This document shows, piece after piece, positions 6,553-13,432 of a DNA stretch of 40,763 nt (position 1 is the stretch's first letter; every line of letters begins with the position of its first letter). Below the pieces are notes generated by a model. It was not told where the DNA came from. It was given only the letters and a program-made list of their open reading frames with translations, and did not search any database. Made by a program: the position numbers and the translations under genes. Origin of the DNA: a candidate division WS1 bacterium (GTDB lineage: Bacteria > Armatimonadota > Zipacnadia > Zipacnadales > UBA5352); the NCBI GenBank assembly GCA_012522765.1, contig JAAYJW010000373.1, positions 1 through 40,763 on the forward strand. The letters are read 5' to 3'.

Positions 6553-9303
6553 CTACTGCACCGCATCGGCCCAGTAGATCAGCAGCGTGAATGGCGCGAT
6601 CTCGCCGGTCGCACCGATCGCGCGGTTGTTCGTGATCGGCTGCGGCTGCACCTCGCCCACCTCAGCCAGCCAATCCACGCTGAAGGCCTGCAGTGCCCCG
6701 AGCGTCTCAACGCAGCCGTGCCGCTGCAGTGCCGCGCGGTCGATCTCCAGCGTGAACGGCCGCGACTGATCGGTATCATTGAAAACGCACGCGACGAGCC
6801 GATCCTCCGCGGCCCACGCCGAGGCGTAAAGGCCGCCTTCCATGTCCGTGCCGCCATCCAGCCGCACCGCGAAGCTCTCCTGCAGCGGCGGGACGGCCAT
6901 CAGTTCCGTCAGCAGGCCGATCAGCCTCTCCGGCACCGGGCGCGGACCGTAGCTCGCGTCGGGAATGTATGCCCACTGCGCCCCGAGGCCCAGCGATCGC
7001 AGCCCCGAGCGCACGTTCATCCGGAAAGCAAGCTCATTCAGTCGCGCAGCTTCGTCCTCAGGCAGCGCGAGCGTCTCCATCGACCACGCGGCGAAGCGAC
7101 GGGCGTCCTCGAAGCCGGCCGCGAACGGCCAGTTGCTCTTCCCCGCGAGGATCCGCTCAGCCACCTGTCGGAACTGATGGCCGCGCTCTATGCTGGCGAT
7201 CTGCGTCCCGAAGCCCTTCGACACCTCGTAGTCGAGCACCGTCTTCCCGTAGAGCATCCCGTTCTCCACCAGCACGCAGTCGGCGAACCACTGCGTCGGG
7301 GATCCGGTGGCCTCGTTGGAGATGATCCGGCGCTCAGGGTGATGCTCGCGCATCCAGGCGAAGGTCTCGGCCTGCACGGTGACGATGCCCGGGTTTCCCG
7401 GCCGCCAGCCCATGTCCCAGCCGATCCCGGCGGCCGGATAGAAGTCCATGCAGTCGCGCACCTGCTGGAGGTAATGCGCGCGGAAATCATCGTTGCTGAA
7501 GTCGTACATCCCCCACGGGATCTGCGTGTAGCCGATCTCCTCAGCCATCTCCGGAGAGGCCTCCAGCGTGTAGCCGCCGCCGTAGAGGTCGAGCGCGCCG
7601 CCTGCTCCGGTCAGGAACCAGTCCTCGGGAAGCACCGTCCCCCGCTGCGCGAGGTTGGCGATCTGCCGGAAGTACAGATAGCACTTGAGGCCCTGCGCGC
7701 GGTATGAGGCGAGGTAATCGCGCAAGCGCTCAGCGTTCTCCTTGCCCCAGCCACCTACGCGGCACCACCAACTGCCCTCGGTCGGATAGCGCTCATTGAC
7801 CCAGTCATGCCAGCCAAAGTACCACACGTTCGCGCCCTGCGGCACCCGCGAGGCGTCGATCAGCGCGCCATCATGTGCCGTGAAGCCGCCGGCGCTGACC
7901 TCGATGCCAGGCGGCAGCGCTCGCGGAATGCCGGGGTGTTCGTAGGGCAGCAGGTCGCTCAGGAGCGGGTTGGCGCTGAAGAGGCCCTCGGCATAGCTAC
8001 GCCAGACATCCCGCAGCAGCGCCTCCGACTTCGGGAAGGAGCGCCAGGTGATGCGGAAGGGGAAGCTGTCGCCCTCTTCGATGCCGAGCGGGTTGTTCTC
8101 CAACGAGGGGAAGTAGCCAGGCGTCCGGTTCGGCGCGATCGTCACGTAGTCGTCGAGGCATTCGCTCCCCACCAGCACCCAGGCGTTGGCTCCTTCGAGG
8201 ACCGTCATAGGGTACATGACCGACTGCCAGGCATCGAGGCGGCTCGGGCCGACATCGCCCTCGCGAACGCCGTACGTGAAGACTGTTTCCTCGGCCGCGG
8301 GGATCGCCCTGACCGGGCGCATGCCGCAGATGATGCGCTCCCAGTCATCCGGCATGAAGCCGTGCCTCACCCCGAGGCGCGCAATGCTCGGCACCTCCCC
8401 GGTCGCCTCGATGACGACCTCCTCGGTGATTCCCGCGTCGTCGCTGGAGTAGCGCACCCGCGCCCGCAGTGGCAGTTCGCCATCATCGGGCCCCAGCGTC
8501 ACCCAACCCTCCGCCTCCCCGAGCATCTGCGTGAAGCGCACCTCGCGGTCGGCGATCTGCGCGAAGATGATGGTGCCATCGGCCGCGTAGGGGTGCAGTG
8601 TCACGCGCTCAGGCTGCAGGACGTCGAGCGAGGCCAGCAGGCCGGTCACAGCATCGACCTGCCCGAGCAGAGAGCCGCCACTGATCTCCCGGAGTTGCGC
8701 GGGGGCTACCTCGTCGCCACCTGAGAAGGCTGCGGGCTCGGCTGTGACGGGCTCCCCCAGCGCGTCAATCGCCGTGAACTCGATGTCGTCCAGCAGCACC
8801 ACGTCATCGGCCGTCAGGTTCGACAGGATCACGTAGACCTGAAAATGCGCGGCGCCGTCAACGGCTGCGAAGCGATGCCGCACCTCATCCCAGCGATCGG
8901 GAGAGGGCTTCAGTGGCATATCATCGTACCTGATCGTGGTATCATCGGCGCTGACCTGCCGCACAGACAGGCGGGCGCTCTTCCCCTCCCCCGGGAGTAT
9001 CTGCCCGCGCACCCAGCCCGCGATCTCATAGCGCGCGCCGGGGATCGGCGTCACGTCAACTGACTGCACCAGGTGCGCGAAGGAATTGTACTCATGCTCC
9101 GGGTTCCCATGCGCGCGCAGGGCGAAGCCACCGGTATGTGCCGCCTCATCGGTGACCGCGAACTGCTCCTCCGGCACCGCGCGCTCCCAGCCATCCAGCG
9201 CGCCGGTCTCAAAGCCTGCGTTCTGCAGTTCGATCATCTGTGCCGCCGCTGGCTGTACCAGCAGCGCAACCAGCAGCAGTGGGGCGCATTGAGCAAATCT
9301 CAT
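6553..9303 (-). CDS. Secreted multidomain glycoside hydrolase-like protein with N-terminal CBM
   Basis: This 916-residue protein begins with a signal peptide (residues 1-21, ending PAAA). Residues about 25-180 form a CBM4/9-like jelly roll (NAGFETGALDGWERA and VLLDDIEF are typical). A beta-rich region reaches about residue 450. A barrel-like domain (about 470-800) follows, with GWHDW, LKCYLYFRQIANLAQRG and GIGWDMGWRPGNPG, in the style of GH31/GH36-clan enzymes where an Asp after a beta strand is the nucleophile. The C-terminal part looks like the beta-sandwich common in such enzymes. I cannot name the GH family. Start ATG 9303 has only a weak AGGG upstream. It acts outside the cytoplasm and is likely part of the same glycan-degrading set as its neighbours. 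Confidence 0.72.
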   Translation of the reverse strand: MRFAQCAPLLLVALLVQPAAAQMIELQNAGFETGALDGWERAVPEEQFAVTDEAAHTGGFALRAHGNPEHEYNSFAHLVQSVDVTPIPGARYEIAGWVRGQILPGEGKSARLSVRQVSADDTTIRYDDMPLKPSPDRWDEVRHRFAAVDGAAHFQVYVILSNLTADDVVLLDDIEFTAIDALGEPVTAEPAAFSGGDEVAPAQLREISGGSLLGQVDAVTGLLASLDVLQPERVTLHPYAADGTIIFAQIADREVRFTQMLGEAEGWVTLGPDDGELPLRARVRYSSDDAGITEEVVIEATGEVPSIARLGVRHGFMPDDWERIICGMRPVRAIPAAEETVFTYGVREGDVGPSRLDAWQSVMYPMTVLEGANAWVLVGSECLDDYVTIAPNRTPGYFPSLENNPLGIEEGDSFPFRITWRSFPKSEALLRDVWRSYAEGLFSANPLLSDLLPYEHPGIPRALPPGIEVSAGGFTAHDGALIDASRVPQGANVWYFGWHDWVNERYPTEGSWWCRVGGWGKENAERLRDYLASYRAQGLKCYLYFRQIANLAQRGTVLPEDWFLTGAGGALDLYGGGYTLEASPEMAEEIGYTQIPWGMYDFSNDDFRAHYLQQVRDCMDFYPAAGIGWDMGWRPGNPGIVTVQAETFAWMREHHPERRIISNEATGSPTQWFADCVLVENGMLYGKTVLDYEVSKGFGTQIASIERGHQFRQVAERILAGKSNWPFAAGFEDARRFAAWSMETLALPEDEAARLNELAFRMNVRSGLRSLGLGAQWAYIPDASYGPRPVPERLIGLLTELMAVPPLQESFAVRLDGGTDMEGGLYASAWAAEDRLVACVFNDTDQSRPFTLEIDRAALQRHGCVETLGALQAFSVDWLAEVGEVQPQPITNNRAIGATGEIAPFTLLIYWADAVQ

Positions 9304-9379
9304 GACCGCTACCCTGCTTCCCGTCCGAATGTGTCGCCAACTTCCGCCCTAGCATCCGCCGACAGCGGACCGCGCTCCA

Positions 9380-10213
9380 TCACGTCGCTTCTCCCTCGGC
9401 CCCCGCGCCCTCAAGCGGCAGCCCGAACAGCGCCTGCGCGTTGCGGTAGAGAATGTTGCGGCGGTCCTGGTCGGTCATGTAGGCCGACAGGATGCAGCCG
9501 ATGCCGTAGTGCGGGTCGAACCACGGGTGGTCGGTGCCGAAGGTGATCTTGCGACTGCCCGCGTGCTCGATCATGATCTCCAGCGCACCGCGCACCGAGT
9601 AGGCGGCAGTCAACTCCAGGTAGACATGCTCGTGATCGCGCGCGACCTTCGACGACTCTACCCAGTCACCGTAGCCCGCGTGGCCCATCAGCAGGCGCAC
9701 CTCCGGGTACTTGTCCGCGACGATGGCAACTTCTCGGTAGCTTGCCATCCCCGCGCCCTTCCACGTGTGCGAGAGGACTGGCAGAGCGTGTGCGTTAGCG
9801 TACTCCAGCACGGGGCCGTAGCGGTCATCAGTGAGAGGCGTCCCGTGGCCATTGGGGTGGAACTTGAAGCCGACAAAGCCGCTCTGCGCCTCGAAGGCAT
9901 CCAGTTCTTCCTCAGTGCGTTCGGGATAGTTGGGGTTGATGACCCACCAGCCGCGCAGACGGTCGGGATACTGCGCCACGAGTTCGGCGATCTCAGCGTT
10001 CCCGCGCCGCGGGTCCACCAGCGCCACGTGACCGGAGGTGAGCATCCAGCGCACACCGCAGCGGTCGAGCGTGTCCATCACTCGCTCGGGCCTGTGCCGC
10101 GGGAAGTGAATCGCCTGATAGGGGCCGTAGTGCGCGTGGGTGTCAATCACCGGGCAGTCATCCACTCGACCGTATGCGACGAACTCCCGTGTCAGTCGGC
10201 CCTCACCGATCAT
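9380..10213 (-). CDS. Amidohydrolase (metal-dependent TIM barrel), intact active site
   Basis: This 277-residue protein belongs to the amidohydrolase-2 group of the metal-dependent hydrolase superfamily, which includes decarboxylases and lactone or amide hydrolases. All expected metal or catalytic residues are seen: DTHAH (D24, H26, H28), FKFHPN (K117, H119), LSHTW (H149), MGHAG (H178) and FGTDHPW (D228). It has no signal peptide and should be cytoplasmic. Its ATG (10213) overlaps the stop of the upstream amidohydrolase as ATGA, so the two are translationally coupled and made in similar amounts. The neighbouring paralog lacks several of these residues. The reaction is not predictable; a role in late steps of sugar or aromatic-acid breakdown fits the context. 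Confidence 0.88.
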   Translation of the reverse strand: MIGEGRLTREFVAYGRVDDCPVIDTHAHYGPYQAIHFPRHRPERVMDTLDRCGVRWMLTSGHVALVDPRRGNAEIAELVAQYPDRLRGWWVINPNYPERTEEELDAFEAQSGFVGFKFHPNGHGTPLTDDRYGPVLEYANAHALPVLSHTWKGAGMASYREVAIVADKYPEVRLLMGHAGYGDWVESSKVARDHEHVYLELTAAYSVRGALEIMIEHAGSRKITFGTDHPWFDPHYGIGCILSAYMTDQDRRNILYRNAQALFGLPLEGAGAEGEAT

Positions 10214-10974
10214 AGCCGCACCTCCTCGAGCATCCTGCGCAGGTTGCCGCCGGCGATCAACTCACGGTCCTCGTCGCTGATTGCCGCGTGCAGCAGCGTC
10301 AGTATCGCCCCACCCATCGGCGCCTCGGGGAAGTTCGTCCCAAAGAGCAGGTGCGTCGGGCCGTAGAGGCCGCAGACTTCCTCGATGCCCCCGTCAAGCT
10401 CATAGCGTGAGGTATCCACCGCGAAGCCCTCGTAGCGCTCCATCAGCGGCCGAAAGAGGCGGTCTTCGCCCCAACTTCCATGAGCGACGACGACCACTCG
10501 CAGCCGTGGGAAGTCCATCAACAGCCGGTCGGCCAGTTCGTAGGCGCCGTGCTGGCCCCCGACGGACTCCCGCCGGTGTAGGAAGAGCGGGATAGCCCGG
10601 TCCTGCATCTCCTCCAGCAGCCCGCCCATCGTGGTCCGGTTCAGCACGTAGCGGTGCTTGTCCGGATAAGCCCACAGCGCCCGCACGTCTGCTGCACGCA
10701 TGGCCGCCAGGAACTCCTCGACCGTTCCGAGTTCGCCGGTCTGAGGCGGCAGCATTCCCCATGCCGGCATCAGGCGCTCATCTGCGGCGGCGCCCTCCGA
10801 GGTGAGAACATTGCCCACCTCGGGGCTGCATTCCCATACAGCGGCGTTACGAACCAGCGCCCGAGTGATGCCCGCGCGCCCGATCTCCTGCAGCAGCAGG
10901 CCCACCGTCTCGGCGGGCGCCACGGGAGGCGACTTCGGCACACCGTACCAGCAGTTACAGTCCCACAGTTCCAT
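10210..10974 (-). CDS. Amidohydrolase-like protein with degenerate metal site
   Basis: This 254-residue protein is a paralog of the downstream amidohydrolase. It keeps D5, H133 (FLH) and H165 (VAHG) but has DCNCW where active enzymes have D-x-H-x-H, so N7 and W9 replace both histidines, and N214 (FGTNFP) replaces the catalytic Asp. It is therefore probably inactive as a classical metal hydrolase, or binds one metal or none. I start it at ATG 10974, where the conserved domain begins (GGTGG six bases upstream). ATG 11025, with AGGA upstream, is possible and would add a poorly structured Arg-rich stretch. It overlaps its paralog by four bases (ATGA). A regulatory or structural partner of the active enzyme is a reasonable inference. 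Confidence 0.8.
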   Translation of the reverse strand: MELWDCNCWYGVPKSPPVAPAETVGLLLQEIGRAGITRALVRNAAVWECSPEVGNVLTSEGAAADERLMPAWGMLPPQTGELGTVEEFLAAMRAADVRALWAYPDKHRYVLNRTTMGGLLEEMQDRAIPLFLHRRESVGGQHGAYELADRLLMDFPRLRVVVVAHGSWGEDRLFRPLMERYEGFAVDTSRYELDGGIEEVCGLYGPTHLLFGTNFPEAPMGGAILTLLHAAISDEDRELIAGGNLRRMLEEVRL

Positions 10975-11128
10975 CGTATACCACCAGGCCGATTGACGTG
11001 AACGCGGGTGCCTCTTCCCCATCATTCCCTCGGTATCCTGCCAGGAGGGTGACAAGCCCCCCGGTGTCGAAAGGACTCGGAGGCAGTTGTATTCAATGCT
11101 GTGACTGATGCTGCGGAATGAGTGGATC

Positions 11129-11647
11129 ATGAGCTTTCATCAGGACGAAGTGGAACTGTTTGACCTAAGCGACCCGAGGGCAGTGCGCAACTGGCAGAAC
11201 ATTGATGATACCGTGATGGGCGGCCATTCGCGCAGTTCAGCGAAGGCCGAGGATGGCGCCCTCATATTCTCCGGCAACCTGTCGCTGGAGGGCGGTGGCG
11301 GCTTCTGCTCAATCCGCTCTGCGGGACCGGAGCTCAACCTGTCGCACCGTGAAGGCATCGCGGTGCACATCATGACCGACGATCGAGCCTACATACTCTC
11401 CCTCCGCAACGAGCCGGGCAGGGATGTCGTCGTCTATCAGCACCCTCTCCCCACCCACCCCCAGCAGTGGGTGACAGTTCATGCGCTCTTCGCCGATTTC
11501 GAGCCCACGTGGCACGGTGAGATCATTGAGGATGCTCCGCCGCTCAACCTCAGCCGCCTTCAATCGGTGGGCTTCGTTATCAGCGACGGGCGGGAGGGGC
11601 CCTTCCGGCTGCAGGTTGCATCGATACAGGCATTCGGCGCTGCATAG
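11129..11647 (+). CDS. CIA30-like beta-sandwich protein
   Basis: The 172-residue protein carries the CIA30 (complex I intermediate-associated protein 30) signature: W-x-N-I-DDTVMGGHSRSS near the N-terminus, followed by GALIFSGNLSLEGGGGFCSIRS and later VGFVISDGREGPFRLQV. CIA30 proteins are galactose-binding-like jelly rolls; bacterial ones are mostly uncharacterised and their name comes from a mitochondrial assembly factor. The start is uncertain: ATG 11129 sits just after GAGTGG, while ATG 11108 has no ribosome site. There is no signal peptide. It is divergent from the amidohydrolase pair and shares a 154-base spacer with it. Family assignment is firm, function unknown. Confidence 0.82.
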   Translation: MSFHQDEVELFDLSDPRAVRNWQNIDDTVMGGHSRSSAKAEDGALIFSGNLSLEGGGGFCSIRSAGPELNLSHREGIAVHIMTDDRAYILSLRNEPGRDVVVYQHPLPTHPQQWVTVHALFADFEPTWHGEIIEDAPPLNLSRLQSVGFVISDGREGPFRLQVASIQAFGAA

Positions 11648-11673
11648 TCAGGGCATGACAACGCATCTACCTG

Positions 11674-11706
11674 TTGATCATCCGTGGGGGACTGTATACA
11701 CTACAG
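11674..11706 (+). promoter_or_regulatory. Candidate promoter with overlapping palindrome
   Basis: Upstream of the thioredoxin/NHL gene, TATACA at 11695-11700 could be a -10 box, with a TGTTGA or TTGATC -35-like box 15-17 bases before it. The palindrome CTGTA-TACAC-TACAG (11692-11706) overlaps the -10, as an operator would. Both matches are partial, so this is a suggestion only. Confidence 0.3.
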
Positions 11707-11755
11707 GCCGCAGATCACGCAGCCAGCCTCATGTTGCCTCGGAGGTACCGGATAG

Positions 11756-13258
11756 ATGCGCCCCCCACTCAAAGCGGTCCGCGGTTCGGAATTTCCTCCC
11801 GGGTTTCAGTGGCTCAATACCGACGCCCCTCTCAGGCTATCTGATCTGCGCGGACGACTGGTGCTCCTGAGCTTCTTCACATCCTCGTGCATCAACTGCC
11901 GGCACATCCTACCCGACCTTCGGCGTCTCAATGAGCAGTTCGGGGACGCGCTGGTCATCATCGGCGTCCACTCCGGGAAGTTTGACGCCGAACGCGACCT
12001 TGAGAACGTTCGGGCCGCCGTGGCCAGACTCGGCATCAGCTACCCGGTCGTCAACGATCCGGACATGGAACTGTGGCAGAAGTACCGCATCGGCGCATGG
12101 CCGACGCTGGTACTCGTGGGCCCCAACGGACGCATCGTGCTGGAGCGACCCGGCGAGGCCGCCTACCGTCCCCTGGCGGATGCTGTCACCGCTGTACTGC
12201 GGGATGCCGAGCAGGCCGACATGCTGCGCACCGAGCCGCTGCCTGCGCCGCCTCCGGAGCCTGACGCTCCAACCGATGGTCCTCTGCTGTTTCCGGCGAA
12301 AGTCCATGCCGATGAAGCTTCGGGGCTGCTGGCGATTGCTGATGCCGGGCACAATCGCATCGTCATCGCAAACGCCGAGGGAGAGGTCGTTGATGTCGCT
12401 GGAACCGGAGAGGCGGCGCTGCAGGATGGCTCCTTCGACGCCGCCTGCTTCGCCTCTCCGCGGGGTCTGACGATTGAAGGCACTGTCGTGTACGTCGCCG
12501 ACACGGACAATCATGCGCTCCGGCGCCTCGATCTGCGCAGGCGCGTGGTGGAGAGAATCGCCGGCACTGGGGAGCAGCCATCCGCGTGGGTGGCTGGTGG
12601 CAGCGGCACCCGGGTCGCGCTGAACTCCCCCTGGGATATTGTTGTCCTGCGCAACTACCTGTATATCACCATGTCGGGCAGCCACCAGATCTGGCGGATG
12701 GACGTGCGCTCGGGCTACATCGAGGCCTACATCGGCAGCGGCCACGGGGCGTTGCGTGATGGCACCCGCGCAACAGCGGCCCTCGCGCAGCCCACGGGCC
12801 TGACCACCGACGGTATCAGGCTGGTCTTCGTGGATAGCGATGCCAGCGCCGTGCGATGGGCGAATCTGCCCCCCGGCAATGCAGTGGACACCTATGTCGG
12901 GGCCGGTCTTTACGAGTTCGGCGATCGAGACGGGGCGGCGAGAAGTGCGCTGCTTCAGCACCCGACGGGCATCGCGTACTACGCAGGCGATCTCTTCGTC
13001 AGCGACACCTGCAACAACAGGGTCAAGCGTCTGAACCCGCGCTCAGCCCGCATCGAGACGCTGCTGGGCACCGGTGAGCGGGGCGACCGTGACGGTGAGG
13101 CCGCTGCTTTCAACCACCCATCCGGGATGTCGGCGGCCGGCGGGCGGCTCTTCGTCGCCGATACGAACAACCACGCCATCCGCACTGCCTCAGTAGATGG
13201 CGGTGCGGTGAAGACCCTGCGGCTCCACCCCGAGGAGCGCCTGCTGTCGGGGCGATGA
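11756..13258 (+). CDS. NHLRC2-like protein: thioredoxin domain plus NHL propeller
   Basis: The 500-residue protein joins a thioredoxin-like domain (residues 1-150) to a six-bladed NHL-type propeller (about 175-490). The redox pair is C45 and C48 in TSSCINCRHILPDL, and the fold continues with WPTLVLVGPNGRI. NHL units repeat phrases such as VYVADTDNHALRRLD, LFVSDTCNNRVKRL and LFVADTNNHAI. The same order is found in animal NHLRC2 and in bacterial homologs; here the C-terminal beta domain of NHLRC2 is absent. There is no signal peptide. ATG 11756 has GGAGGT nine bases upstream. It precedes the polysaccharide export genes by 174 bases, on the same strand, but with its own spacer and hairpins. Biochemical role of the family in bacteria is unknown; a redox function is implied. 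Confidence 0.9.
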   Translation: MRPPLKAVRGSEFPPGFQWLNTDAPLRLSDLRGRLVLLSFFTSSCINCRHILPDLRRLNEQFGDALVIIGVHSGKFDAERDLENVRAAVARLGISYPVVNDPDMELWQKYRIGAWPTLVLVGPNGRIVLERPGEAAYRPLADAVTAVLRDAEQADMLRTEPLPAPPPEPDAPTDGPLLFPAKVHADEASGLLAIADAGHNRIVIANAEGEVVDVAGTGEAALQDGSFDAACFASPRGLTIEGTVVYVADTDNHALRRLDLRRRVVERIAGTGEQPSAWVAGGSGTRVALNSPWDIVVLRNYLYITMSGSHQIWRMDVRSGYIEAYIGSGHGALRDGTRATAALAQPTGLTTDGIRLVFVDSDASAVRWANLPPGNAVDTYVGAGLYEFGDRDGAARSALLQHPTGIAYYAGDLFVSDTCNNRVKRLNPRSARIETLLGTGERGDRDGEAAAFNHPSGMSAAGGRLFVADTNNHAIRTASVDGGAVKTLRLHPEERLLSGR

Positions 13259-13273
13259 GATCAGATCCAGCGG

Positions 13274-13301
13274 TTGCTTGCATCGCGTCCGGGGGTACGT
13301 T
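13274..13301 (+). promoter_or_regulatory. Weak candidate promoter before the OPX leader
   Basis: TTGCTT (13274-13279) and TACGTT (13296-13301) are 16 bases apart. Each matches the sigma-70 consensus only partly. A start a few bases later would put the RNA 5' end just ahead of the first hairpin at 13313, which is consistent but not proof. Confidence 0.25.
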
Positions 13302-13312
13302 AGACTCCCGCG

Positions 13313-13427
13313 GTGTCGGAGCAGGAGGTCTCCTCTTCGGCACGTGGAATTCAGCACCAGAATGCAAGACCGGGCGGTGGGAACGCAATCCCGGCCGCAG
13401 CGGTCAACTCTGCCCGTAAAGACGGGC
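13313..13427 (+). promoter_or_regulatory. Structured 5' leader of the OPX gene: three hairpins in a row
   Basis: Hairpin A (13313-13343) has 13 pairs, two of them G-U, with one bulged C and a GGTC loop. Hairpin B (13368-13405) stacks GACCG/CGGTC, GCGG/CCGC and GGGA/TCCC around the loop ACGCAA. Hairpin C (13412-13427) is a perfect 6-bp stem, GCCCGT/ACGGGC, with an AAAG loop, ending five bases before the first likely start codon at 13433, where no Shine-Dalgarno is seen. The three together suggest a cis-acting RNA that controls polysaccharide export, for example a riboswitch or attenuator. I could not match it to a known class. Confidence 0.5.
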
Positions 13428-13432
13428 TGGCG

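Noticed and set aside
13361-13430. c-di-GMP-I riboswitch
   Set aside because: Only a loose match to GGGACGCAAAGCC; the conserved CAGGGCAAACC half and the tetraloop/receptor layout are not seen, so no class is assigned.
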